Shown here one piece after another: positions 8,128 to 16,525 of a DNA stretch of 38,414 nucleotides. Source of the DNA: CAZICM01 sp964537685. Lineage in GTDB: Bacteria > Myxococcota_A > Polyangia > Polyangiales > Polyangiaceae. The position numbers and the translations under genes were made by a program. Position 1 is the first letter of the stretch. Each line of letters starts with the position of its first letter. Below the pieces are notes generated by a model. It searched no databases, was not told the origin of the DNA, and saw only the letters and a program-made list of their open reading frames with translations. Location of the stretch: positions 1 to 38,414 of the forward strand of contig CAZICM010000079.1 of assembly GCA_964537685.1 (NCBI GenBank), read 5' to 3'.

Positions 8128-8754
8128 ATGAGCGCGTTCTATCAGCAAATTATCACGCTCCTTACGCGCTACATGTCGAGCGTGAACGCGCACAATGTGC
8201 TGGGCCGCGCGGTGCGCCACGCCTTGTGCAATCCCGAAACGCTTGCGCCGCGCGACTTGGAAGCGCTGATTCCGACGATCGACCGGGGCATCAGGCTTTT
8301 CGTTGAACCCGAAAAGCAGCGCGAGCTCATTGAATCGATTGAAGGACTCGGCGACCGCGTTCCCAAGGCTTCCCATTCCGTCAACATCCGCAGCGAGTCC
8401 GACATCAGCCATGCGCGCGTTCTGGCCAAGGCCATGTGTGAAAACGCCCGCGCCAAAACCTTTGTCACGCAGAAAGTCGCCACAATCGTCAGCGAGCTGG
8501 CCCGCAATATCGTGAGCTACACCAGCGGCGGCACAATCGAGCTTTCTATCTCGGCCGAACTCCCCACCCGCATCGCCATCCGGGCCGTCGACACAGGACG
8601 GGGAATCGAAAACCTCGATGAAGTTTTGTCGGGCCGCTACAAAAGCAGCACCGGCCTTGGGCGCGGCCTGCTCGGCGTAAAACGGCTTTCAGACCGGTTC
8701 AATGTCCATACGGGCAAGGGCGGAACGCGCGTCGATGCCGAGGTGAATTTGTGA
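8128..8754 (+). CDS. RsbT-like serine/threonine kinase with extra N-terminal domain (copy 2)
   Basis: 208 residues, the same length as the kinase at 6153 and by eye about two-thirds identical to it. Both the ~80-residue helical N-terminal domain (starting FYQQIITLLTRYMSSVNAHN) and the GHKL part are conserved: SELARNIV, VDTGRGI and TGLGRGLLG. All ATP-binding boxes look intact, so it should be active. It is the last partner before the phosphatase gene, with which it shares a GTGA overlap, implying coupled synthesis of kinase and phosphatase. This copy may serve RsbR while copy 1 serves RsbS, or the two may drive separate outputs; the sequence alone does not decide. Confidence 0.85.
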   Translation: MSAFYQQIITLLTRYMSSVNAHNVLGRAVRHALCNPETLAPRDLEALIPTIDRGIRLFVEPEKQRELIESIEGLGDRVPKASHSVNIRSESDISHARVLAKAMCENARAKTFVTQKVATIVSELARNIVSYTSGGTIELSISAELPTRIAIRAVDTGRGIENLDEVLSGRYKSSTGLGRGLLGVKRLSDRFNVHTGKGGTRVDAEVNL

Positions 8755-9347
8755 GGCTTGTCGCGAGCCATCTCAGCATCCCCAAAGTGGGCGAAGAGGT
8801 AAACGGCGACGCGGTGGTTGTCCGGGAAGACGGAGCGACGACGCTCGTTGCGGTCATCGATGCGCTGGGCCACGGGCCGGGCGCGTTTGCCGCGGCGAAA
8901 GTGGCGGTGGAAGAGCTGGCGGTGGTCGCGCTCAACCGCGGCGTTCAATACGTCATCGAAAGGGTTCACGACAAACTGCACGGGACGCGGGGAGCCGCGG
9001 CCATGGTGTGTTTATGGACGGGGCAGCGGCTCTCTGGCTGTTCGGTTGGCAACGTGGACATGCGTATTTTGGGAAGCCGCATTCCCATCATGCTTACGCC
9101 TGGAATACTGGGCTCGCGGGTACGCAGCTACCGCATCTTCGAAGGCTCCCTGGCGCCGCGCGACCGGCTAATTATTTTCTCCGACGGCATTTCGTCGCAT
9201 TTATCGGTCGACGAAACGGCCCGCCTCCCGCGCGAAGAAGCCTGCAAGAGCATTATGGAGAGGCATCGCCGCACCCACGACGACGCAACCGTGGTCGTGG
9301 CTGAAATCGTCAACGATTCCAAACCAACGAACGGACTTACCGGCTGA
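8751..9347 (+). CDS. rsbX: RsbX-like PP2C-type serine phosphatase
   Basis: 198 residues, close to Bacillus RsbX (~199). It starts at a GTG that overlaps the stop of kinase copy 2. RsbX removes phosphate from RsbS and RsbR and resets the stressosome. PP2C/SpoIIE-type metal-binding motifs are visible: NGD at residues 18-20, IDALGHGPGA around Asp37, IFSDGISSH in the C-terminal half and DDATVVVAEI near the end. There is no sensor domain, consistent with a dedicated feedback phosphatase rather than an RsbP/RsbU regulator. The next gene starts eight bases after its stop. Confidence 0.88.
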   Translation: MRLVASHLSIPKVGEEVNGDAVVVREDGATTLVAVIDALGHGPGAFAAAKVAVEELAVVALNRGVQYVIERVHDKLHGTRGAAAMVCLWTGQRLSGCSVGNVDMRILGSRIPIMLTPGILGSRVRSYRIFEGSLAPRDRLIIFSDGISSHLSVDETARLPREEACKSIMERHRRTHDDATVVVAEIVNDSKPTNGLTG

Positions 9348-9355
9348 GCATCTCC

Positions 9356-9796
9356 ATGCGCTCCTGCGAGATTCGGGACGAACTAGACACTTTCACCGCC
9401 CGCAGACTTTCACGGGAAGTGGCGGAAGAAATCGGTTTTGAAAAAATCGAGCGCGAAGAAATTGCCATCGTCGCGTCCGAACTCTCATCCAACATCGTGA
9501 AATACGGCATCCGTGGGCGAATCGAGGTCGGCGAGATACGCGATCGCGTATTTGGCCGGGGCATCGTCATCCGCGCCGTTGATCACGGCCCGCCCTTTCA
9601 TGATGTGGCCATGGCTATCCAAGACGGATGCGATGACCGGGGACCTCTCGATCCGGCCACGCTGTTTACGAGGCGAGGCATTGGAGGCGGTCTGGGTGCG
9701 GTCGTGCGCTTCACCGATTCATTTCAATGCGAGATGGGCGAGGGAGAAAAAACGGTGACGGTGATTCGCTATAGAAACCGGCCAAAGAAGCGTTAG
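9356..9796 (+). CDS. Short RsbT/RsbW-family GHKL kinase
   Basis: 146 residues, the usual length for an RsbT or RsbW protein without extra domains. The N box is ASELSSNIVKYG (Glu42, Asn46), the G1 box VDHGPPF (Asp76) and the G2 region RRGIGGGLGAVVRF (106-119). It is the third kinase of the cluster and clearly distinct from the two long copies. It ends the cluster, 8 bases after the phosphatase. It could be the true RsbT that binds an output protein, or an anti-sigma factor; no sigma factor or anti-anti-sigma partner lies immediately downstream. The Shine-Dalgarno site is weak, so translation may depend on coupling with the upstream gene. Confidence 0.85.
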   Translation: MRSCEIRDELDTFTARRLSREVAEEIGFEKIEREEIAIVASELSSNIVKYGIRGRIEVGEIRDRVFGRGIVIRAVDHGPPFHDVAMAIQDGCDDRGPLDPATLFTRRGIGGGLGAVVRFTDSFQCEMGEGEKTVTVIRYRNRPKKR

Positions 9797-9808
9797 GCTT
9801 TGCGGTCT

Positions 9809-12673
9809 ATGGGCGCAGAAGCCCCGCATATTGCCATCGCAAAACTTCGCGCTGCCTGGGATGAACAGATTCGGCCCTCTTCGCGGAGAGCTATCGCTGC
9901 CCTATCCTTTGCGGCTTTTTTTGCGGCCGCACTGATTGGCCGTATGGGCACCGAACGTTCCCGCATGGTTTCGTTTGGCCTTGTTTGTGCGGTTGTTTTG
10001 CTGTTCTTGCTAAGAGCGATCGTCATCCGAAAGAGGCAAAAAAACGCCCGCCACACCATCCGGAGCATCCTGGTCAAGACCGATGCCGAACTGGGATCGG
10101 CCACGCTCCGGGCGCTCACGCTTTCAGAACGCGCCAAGACCGACGAAACGGTTGGCTCCAGCGCCCTTGCCGATCTTCATATTTCCCGCCTGCTGGAGCG
10201 GGCTCCTACAGACCGCGTACAAATCCGCGCGGCAAAAAGCGCAAGATTCTGGTCGCTCGCGGCGCTTGGGCTTGCGATGGGTTCAGCCATTGTCGTGCTG
10301 GCCGAGCCTTTTCGCGTCGTCGAGGGATTGGATGTGCTGGCCGCAAAAGACGGCGTTGCACCGCTGCCCGTGCCCTGGCTCGACGATGTGGAAATGATTG
10401 CTGCGCCTCCTGAATATTTAAGGCGCAAGACCACGGTTTTATTACCTTTTTCGCCAACGGACGAAGCCCGTGGAACGGTGATCAGCGTAAGGGGGCGGCC
10501 GACGCATTCAGGCCGGACGCTGGTGCTCACCGATGGAGTGCAAGAGGTGCCTTTTGTGGACGACGGCGCAGAGGGGCTCATCGCGCGCTGGACGCTCAAA
10601 GAAACGGCGAGCCTCTCCATTGCCGCGGTATTTGGCTCGGTACGCATTCCTCAGTCGGATATCCAAGTGGTCAACTCCATTGCGGACGAGGCGCCTTCGG
10701 TAACGCTGAAAGGCGCGCCGCGCACCGTGCAATTGCTCGATGAGCCAAGCGTGCCCATTCACTACGAAGCGACGGACGATCATGGCCTGCGCGAAGTGAA
10801 TTTGGTGCTCCGGTCGGGGGCGCGCGAAGAACGCAGGGTGCTGTCCAAACCGGTTGGAGAAACAAAAAGCGATCGGGGCGGCTACGAGATTAAGGCGAGC
10901 GATCCATTTTTGAAGCGCACCTACGCGCCTGTGGAAGTGACGGTGCAGGCCCGGGATAACGACCCGGTGAGCGGCCCGAAATGGGGCAAAAGCGAGGCGA
11001 TTGTGCTTGTTCCGCCTCAGGTGGGAGAGCCGGAAGCCCTGCGTTATGCGGCACTTCGGCGGATTCGCGATGCGCTGACAGATCTGCTGGCCGAGCGGAT
11101 GGACATCAAAGCGCCGGGCACAAAAGACAAAACCGAACACAAACAGCTCGAGCAGGCGGCGCAGGACAAGGTGTTTTCCGTTGTGGAATCGGTGATGTCG
11201 GAAAGCTTTGGCGGCCTGCGCGTGCGGGGCCGGAGCGCGATGCTGTTGCGCGGCCAATTAGAGCGGCTGAAAAAAGCGCTCGATGAAGAGCAGAAATCGC
11301 CCACGCGCGAAAAGCACGAGGCCCTGGTTCTTGCGACGGAAAGCGTGCTTTTGGCCGTGGATTCGGGACTGCGGGGATTGGGTTTTGCCGATGCGCGCAC
11401 GGTGGCGCGAAGGCTCGGTGATGCGGCGGAAGAGCTTGGTACGGCTTTTTTGGAAAGGGCTTCGGCCGAAGATCCAAAGAGCGCGAATGCGCGTATCGAT
11501 GCCGCAACCAGTGTTCTTTCAGGCGGCGGACGGCAACTGCTAAAGCTCGGCGAACTGGGAAGCGATTTGGGTGAAATCGTCGAAAACGACCTGCGCCGCG
11601 TAGCCCGGGCCCGGAGCGCGGGCGATTTTTTTCATGCCGAACTGGCCGCGCGCGATTTGGCCGCCCGCCTTCGCAAGCCCGATCCTTCGTTTGGAGGAGG
11701 AGGCCGGGGCGGCGTGGAATCCGGCGGCTCACCTTCTCCAAATCCCGGCGAGGCATCGGATGCCGATTCGGAGATGGGCGCGGGCGAACAGGAATTGGAA
11801 GAGCTTGCGCGCGATCATGCGGCCGAAATGAATGAAGTCGCCGATGCGCTTGAAAAGGCCATTTCTAAAGAGGAAATGGAAGCGCTCAAGGAAGAGGCCA
11901 AAAAGCATGCCGACGCCATCCGGGAAGCGATAAAAAACCTTCCCCGCTCCGGCGACGATTCTCCTTCGGCCCGGGACGCGGCGGCCGCGGGCCGTCAGCA
12001 GGCCGAATCGATGGCGGGCGCGCTCGAGCAAGGCAACCCCAAAGACGCGGTTCAGAATGGCAAGAACGCGGCGGACTCGCTGAAAGAAGCCAGGCGAAGA
12101 GCCAACGAAAGCAATGGTTTCTTCTCGGAAGAAGGCATTGGCCGCGAAGCCGACAAAGCCCGTGAAACGATTGAGCGGGAGCTGGCTTGGGCCGAGCAGG
12201 CGCTGGAACAATTAAGGCGGGCGGCATCTGAACGAGCCAAAGAAGAGCTCGAGCGCTCGAGCAAAGACGAACAATCTCTAGCCGATCGGGGACGGCGCCT
12301 GATGGAGAAGGGGCAATCGGGGGAGCGCAGCCTGCCTCAAGACATGGTGGACAAGCTGAGCGAGGCCGAGCAGGCGATGCGGGAAGCCGAAAAGGCGCTG
12401 AAAGAAGGCAAAGGCGAAGACGGACTCCGGCATCAGCAGAATGCGCAGCGGCTGCTCGAGATGGCCAAAGGCGAACGAAGCGAAGAACGCAACCGCGATG
12501 GGAATCAAGAGTCGCCGGATGGAAGAATGTCAAAGGACACGGAAATTCCCGGCAAAGAGAAGCACAAAGGGCCTGAGGATTTTCGCCGGCGCGTGATGAA
12601 GGGGCTTGGAAAAGCTTCCGATCCTGTTCTGAAAGAAGCCGTAAAACGCTATGCGGAGGGCCTTTTGCGATGA
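9809..12673 (+). CDS. DUF4175-like large membrane protein
   Basis: 954 residues from the ATG at 9809; a TTG at 9800 is also possible but sits too close to the AGG. Two transmembrane helices lie near residues 28-47 and 53-73 and a third near 147-166, as in DUF4175 proteins. A beta-rich periplasmic-type region follows (about 190-400), then a helical region, and from about 640 a long Glu/Lys/Ala/Arg-rich coiled coil interrupted by a Gly-rich segment. DUF4175 proteins often sit beside aerotolerance (BatA/MoxR-like) genes, but none is seen here. It overlaps the next gene by ATGA, so membrane protein and secreted peptidase are probably co-produced. Molecular function is unknown; a cell-envelope role is inferred. 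Confidence 0.7.
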   Translation: MGAEAPHIAIAKLRAAWDEQIRPSSRRAIAALSFAAFFAAALIGRMGTERSRMVSFGLVCAVVLLFLLRAIVIRKRQKNARHTIRSILVKTDAELGSATLRALTLSERAKTDETVGSSALADLHISRLLERAPTDRVQIRAAKSARFWSLAALGLAMGSAIVVLAEPFRVVEGLDVLAAKDGVAPLPVPWLDDVEMIAAPPEYLRRKTTVLLPFSPTDEARGTVISVRGRPTHSGRTLVLTDGVQEVPFVDDGAEGLIARWTLKETASLSIAAVFGSVRIPQSDIQVVNSIADEAPSVTLKGAPRTVQLLDEPSVPIHYEATDDHGLREVNLVLRSGAREERRVLSKPVGETKSDRGGYEIKASDPFLKRTYAPVEVTVQARDNDPVSGPKWGKSEAIVLVPPQVGEPEALRYAALRRIRDALTDLLAERMDIKAPGTKDKTEHKQLEQAAQDKVFSVVESVMSESFGGLRVRGRSAMLLRGQLERLKKALDEEQKSPTREKHEALVLATESVLLAVDSGLRGLGFADARTVARRLGDAAEELGTAFLERASAEDPKSANARIDAATSVLSGGGRQLLKLGELGSDLGEIVENDLRRVARARSAGDFFHAELAARDLAARLRKPDPSFGGGGRGGVESGGSPSPNPGEASDADSEMGAGEQELEELARDHAAEMNEVADALEKAISKEEMEALKEEAKKHADAIREAIKNLPRSGDDSPSARDAAAAGRQQAESMAGALEQGNPKDAVQNGKNAADSLKEARRRANESNGFFSEEGIGREADKARETIERELAWAEQALEQLRRAASERAKEELERSSKDEQSLADRGRRLMEKGQSGERSLPQDMVDKLSEAEQAMREAEKALKEGKGEDGLRHQQNAQRLLEMAKGERSEERNRDGNQESPDGRMSKDTEIPGKEKHKGPEDFRRRVMKGLGKASDPVLKEAVKRYAEGLLR

Positions 12674-14208
12674 AGATCCCGCACCGCGCCGGCCTGTTGT
12701 TGATGGCTTTGCTGGGATATGTGGGCTCGCCCTCGGAGGCTCAGGGAAGGCTTCCCCTGATTGGCGATCTCGATCGCTCCAGACGCGCCAGAGCTGCCAT
12801 TTTAGAAATCGAGCTCGAGGAAGCCGGGCGTATTTTGCAGGACGCCAATCCAAACGACACGGCGCTCGCCGTGGAACGGGGGCGCCTTTTCATTTATCAA
12901 GGCAATTGCGATGGAGCGGCACAGCTCTTGTCGAGGCCCGATCTCGCGGCGACCGCGGAAGGAGCGGACCTGGGAGACATTGCCCGGGGATGCGCGCGCG
13001 CCACGGCCGCCACGGAAATTGTGCGCGACGAGGAAAATGGCATCACCGTCCGGCTTCAAGACGATGAAGACCGGGCTCTTGTGCCTTTGCTTGCAAGCAC
13101 GGCCGCGCTGGTGCGGGAAAACCTGGCCCAAGAACTCGGGGTCCTGCTCCCTAAGCCGCTGTGGATCGATTTGGTGCGCGATCAGTTCACTTTGGCCGCG
13201 ATGACCGGCCTTCCCCTCGAGGCCGCGCAGACAACGGGAACGGTTGCCGTCGCCAAATGGGGAAGGGTCACGATGATTTCGCCCCGCGCCACCGGCGATG
13301 GATATCCATGGCTGGACACCTTGGCGCATGAAATGACGCATCTTGCGCTGTCCCGGGGCACCCGCGATAAAGCCCCGCTCTGGCTTCAAGAAGGCGTCGC
13401 CAAACGCCAAGAAACCCGCTGGCGAACGCCGATTGCACTCGATAATGTGCCTTCCGTGGATTCCGTCGCCGCCATTGGTATCGCCAAAGGTCTGGGACGC
13501 CCTCTCGATAAGCTTGGACCTTCAATTGCCATGCTACCCAGTCCCGAGGAAGCCTCGGTGGCCTTTGCAGAAGTTTCAAGTTTTATTCGATTTTGGGCGA
13601 ATGAGGTTGGTCCCAAAGGTTTGCCCGACCTCGTGATACGCATGAAACAAGCAGAGGACCCTGCGGCCCTCGAGCGAGCCATCGCGGACGTATCTGGATC
13701 TGACCTCGCCGCATGGGATAAGCGTTGGAGAGCCTTTCTTGCCACCGTCCCTCAAGACTTGCCTCCCGACCTCATGCCCAGCGCGGAAATCCCTCATCTC
13801 AAAGAAGTATCCCGGCGCGTCCGGCTCGGACAGCTTTTGCAGAATCGCGGACATGCCCGTCATGCCGCAATACAACATGCCCGAGCCCACAGCTTAATGC
13901 CCGCGGAATCCTCTGTGCGGTGTTATCTCGCCGCGGCCCTTATTGCCTCGGGCGACCAGGCCAATGCCGCGCCTCTGGTTGAAAAGACCGACGATATTCA
14001 CAACAGGACCGGGCGCTGGTTTTCGCTGAATGGCTTGCTTCACCCCGGATCGGACAATGGTGCCCAGGCTTTTGGGATTGGACTTTCCTTTGATCCCCTC
14101 AGCCCCCCTGTCGCATGTGAGGAAAAGACATCGCCGGGGCTTCCTTCCGATCCAATACGAGCCGCTATCTGTGAAGCTGCCCGAAGAAAGCCCCAGCCTG
14201 AGGATTGA
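12670..14208 (+). CDS. Secreted peptidase-MA-like metalloprotease with TPR-like C-terminus
   Basis: 512 residues; the start overlaps the preceding stop (ATGA). Residues 1-24 are a signal peptide ending SEAQ. A gluzincin zinc site is visible: HEMTH at 220-224 (His220, Glu221, His224) with the downstream WLQEG (Glu241) as third ligand, the layout of the peptidase MA-like family. The N-terminal 35-115 and C-terminal ~385-500 segments look like tetratricopeptide-type helices, suggesting protein binding. Activity is plausible because all zinc residues are present. The target is unknown. Coupling to the DUF4175-like gene suggests the two act on the same envelope process. Confidence 0.8.
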   Translation: MKIPHRAGLLLMALLGYVGSPSEAQGRLPLIGDLDRSRRARAAILEIELEEAGRILQDANPNDTALAVERGRLFIYQGNCDGAAQLLSRPDLAATAEGADLGDIARGCARATAATEIVRDEENGITVRLQDDEDRALVPLLASTAALVRENLAQELGVLLPKPLWIDLVRDQFTLAAMTGLPLEAAQTTGTVAVAKWGRVTMISPRATGDGYPWLDTLAHEMTHLALSRGTRDKAPLWLQEGVAKRQETRWRTPIALDNVPSVDSVAAIGIAKGLGRPLDKLGPSIAMLPSPEEASVAFAEVSSFIRFWANEVGPKGLPDLVIRMKQAEDPAALERAIADVSGSDLAAWDKRWRAFLATVPQDLPPDLMPSAEIPHLKEVSRRVRLGQLLQNRGHARHAAIQHARAHSLMPAESSVRCYLAAALIASGDQANAAPLVEKTDDIHNRTGRWFSLNGLLHPGSDNGAQAFGIGLSFDPLSPPVACEEKTSPGLPSDPIRAAICEAARRKPQPED

Positions 14209-14221
14209 GTGGCTAAGATAT

Positions 14222-14680
14222 TTACTTGGGCGGCGCTAAAATCCCAAGCACTTCCTTGAACTTCCACCCCTCAGCCGTCTTCTCATACTTCTCCATATAC
14301 TCTCCAAACAACGTTATAGGCGGAGAACCCGCTGTGCCTGCGGGCTGTGTGTACACGAGAAAATACCATCTCCCCGTGGCTTGACTTCCATCTACAGCGA
14401 TTTGTGGATTGATCATGTAATGCATCGACCAAATCGTGGCCGCCGGAAAGATCGTCGTGGCCGCGGCCAAGATCGTGCTCTTGCCCTCATAGCGGCCAAA
14501 AGCACCTAAATCCAGCACGCCATCATCCGTATACAGATCGGCAAAAGCCTGAGCCGCCGCCGGCGAAGGCGTCCGGTGCACCGTATCGATGCCTACCGCA
14601 TATCGCGCCTTGAGCGCATGAATCTCATCCACATCCTCCAAACGCTCCACCCGCTCTGCAAGACCACCATGATGAGGCAT
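14222..14680 (-). CDS. SnoaL/NTF2-like domain protein
   Basis: 152 residues from the ATG at 14680, which has a strong GGAAGGAAG upstream; a longer frame to 14770 lacks support. The sequence has the SnoaL-like pattern: an N-terminal helix with EIHALKARYA, then FADLYTDDGVLDLG, a conserved GKSTI segment, WSMHYMINPQIAVDG, and final strands ending GWKFKEV. Members are often hydroxysteroid or polyketide isomerases, dehydratases or small binding proteins. The key Asp and His of the pocket appear present (DDG and MHY). It stands alone, convergent with the peptidase gene (13-base gap), so no pathway is indicated. The substrate is unknown. Confidence 0.8.
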   Translation of the reverse strand: MPHHGGLAERVERLEDVDEIHALKARYAVGIDTVHRTPSPAAAQAFADLYTDDGVLDLGAFGRYEGKSTILAAATTIFPAATIWSMHYMINPQIAVDGSQATGRWYFLVYTQPAGTAGSPPITLFGEYMEKYEKTAEGWKFKEVLGILAPPK

Positions 14681-14877
14681 AACTTTCTTCCTTCCTGTTT
14701 CGATCCAAACAACCGCTGATCTATGCTTGGCAGCGAATGCCAAACTAGAGCCCATTCCAGCGTACCCCATCCATCGCGCCTTTATCCATTAAAGAATCGC
14801 TTCACGCCTTCACCCTTCTTTTTCCCTCTCGCCTCGCCTAGACTGCCTCTGCTCGCTCTCTTACCGCGCCAACTCTC

Positions 14878-16500
14878 GTGCACAACCTCCCTACGCTCCT
14901 CCTCGACACTTGCCCCGATGCGCTCTGCTGCCTGGCTAAAACGGGGGAGATCATCGCCGCTTCCAAAGCTTTTCAAGCGCTGTTTGAAACGGCGCCCAAC
15001 ACCTACGAGCAGACGCGCCTCCAGGCTTGGATGGACCCATCCGATGCCGATCGCTTTCAAGAGGCTCTTGGCGGTTCGGCCTCGCTGGACCATGATCTGG
15101 TGTTTACCTTTCACCCGCGATGTGATTCGCCGGACATTCAACGCACATTTGAGGCGATCCTGCGCCTATTGCCCACGCCTCCCGATCAGAGTCTGCCCGG
15201 CGACGTTTATTTTGCTTGCACCATCCGAGACATTACGAAACGCGCAATCGATCACAGCGCCCTGCTGAACCGGCTAAGCCGTGTAGAGTTTGATTCCACG
15301 CATCTCCGCACGCTGATTGACATGATTCCAGGCGTTGTCTGGCATGGCCCGGTCGATCCCGACAACCCTTCCGTCTACCGATCGACCCATATGAGCGACT
15401 ATTTGGAGCGCGTGACGGGCTATTCCCCCAAACAATGGCTGGAAACCCCTAATTTTTGGCGAAATATCCTGCATCCCGAAGACCGGGACCGCGTCCTTCA
15501 GCGAACCTCTCAAGCCCTTCAAGAAGGAAAACCCATGCCCCCTTATCGCGTCTTCGCTAAAGATGGGGGAATTATGTGGTTTCAAAGTTTTGTGCGCACC
15601 CTAAGAAACAGCGAGGGGAAACCGTGCCATATGTTTGGGCTAACCTTGGACGTCACAGAATTCAAAGAGACCGAATTGGCGATGGCCGAGGTGCTGGAGC
15701 ACGCTCAAACCCTTCAAAACCGGCTAAATGATGTGATTGGGGGTATCCCTGGCATTGTATGGGAATCCTGGTTTGAGGAAGATCCCAACCGGGATCGCAT
15801 TAATTTTTGCAGCGATCAGATTCACCGAATTACGCCGCACAGCATAGCCGACTGGTCCTGGGAGCCGAGAGCCTGGCTAAAGCTTGTTTTACCGGGCGGC
15901 CGGGCGCTGGCCCAGCGGGAGCTTGAACGCATCGAAAGCCAAGGGCAGGGATATTTGGAGTTTCAAGTCGATGGCAAAGACGGACTGCCGATATGGCTGG
16001 AAAACCATGTGGTTTGTATTCGGGACGAGGAAGGGAAGCTGGAAGGATTTAGGGGGATAGCGCTGGATATTACCGAACGAAAGCTGGCCGATTTGGAGCG
16101 GAACAGGCTGGAAAGGGAAGTCCGGGAGCAAGATGAGCGCATTAACGAGCTTTCGGCTCCGCTTATTCCCTTGGGTCATCAGATCATTGTCATGCCCTTG
16201 GTGGGCGGACTGGACGAAAAACGCTCGAGAAAAATACTGCAAGCCCTGCTGAAGGGAGTATCCAGCATGCGGGCGCGGCTGGCGATGCTGGATGTAACGG
16301 GCCTCTATTGTGTAACCCAGGAGAATGCAAACGATCTTATCCGGGCCATTCACGCCGTTGGAATGCTGGGGGCGGAGGTGGTACTGACGGGGGTGAGGCC
16401 GGATCTTGCGCAGGCCCTGGTGGAGATGGACGTGGATTTAAGCCGAATTCGTGTATATCGAACGCTGGCGAAGGCTCTGGTGGAGTTATTTAGGTCGTAG
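14878..16500 (+). CDS. PAS-PAS-PAS-STAS protein (RsbR-like, phospho-acceptor sites replaced)
   Basis: 540 residues from GTG at 14878; an in-frame stop lies 13 codons upstream, and no Shine-Dalgarno site is visible. Three PAS domains are inferred at about 5-125, 145-265 (with the PAC end FGLTLDVTEFK) and 280-410 (ending FRGIALDITERK). A short coiled coil and ELSAP then lead into an RsbR-type STAS domain (about 425-540). The positions matching RsbR Thr171 and Thr205 are Glu447 (in GGLDEKR) and Gln481 (in YCVTQEN), 34 residues apart as expected. It therefore has the architecture of a stressosome sensor but lacks the usual acceptors, so it may be locked in a phosphomimetic-like state. It lies 5 kb from the stressosome cluster. 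Confidence 0.85.
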   Translation: MHNLPTLLLDTCPDALCCLAKTGEIIAASKAFQALFETAPNTYEQTRLQAWMDPSDADRFQEALGGSASLDHDLVFTFHPRCDSPDIQRTFEAILRLLPTPPDQSLPGDVYFACTIRDITKRAIDHSALLNRLSRVEFDSTHLRTLIDMIPGVVWHGPVDPDNPSVYRSTHMSDYLERVTGYSPKQWLETPNFWRNILHPEDRDRVLQRTSQALQEGKPMPPYRVFAKDGGIMWFQSFVRTLRNSEGKPCHMFGLTLDVTEFKETELAMAEVLEHAQTLQNRLNDVIGGIPGIVWESWFEEDPNRDRINFCSDQIHRITPHSIADWSWEPRAWLKLVLPGGRALAQRELERIESQGQGYLEFQVDGKDGLPIWLENHVVCIRDEEGKLEGFRGIALDITERKLADLERNRLEREVREQDERINELSAPLIPLGHQIIVMPLVGGLDEKRSRKILQALLKGVSSMRARLAMLDVTGLYCVTQENANDLIRAIHAVGMLGAEVVLTGVRPDLAQALVEMDVDLSRIRVYRTLAKALVELFRS

Positions 16501-16525
16501 CGGCCATCTATTGCTTGCCTAAATC

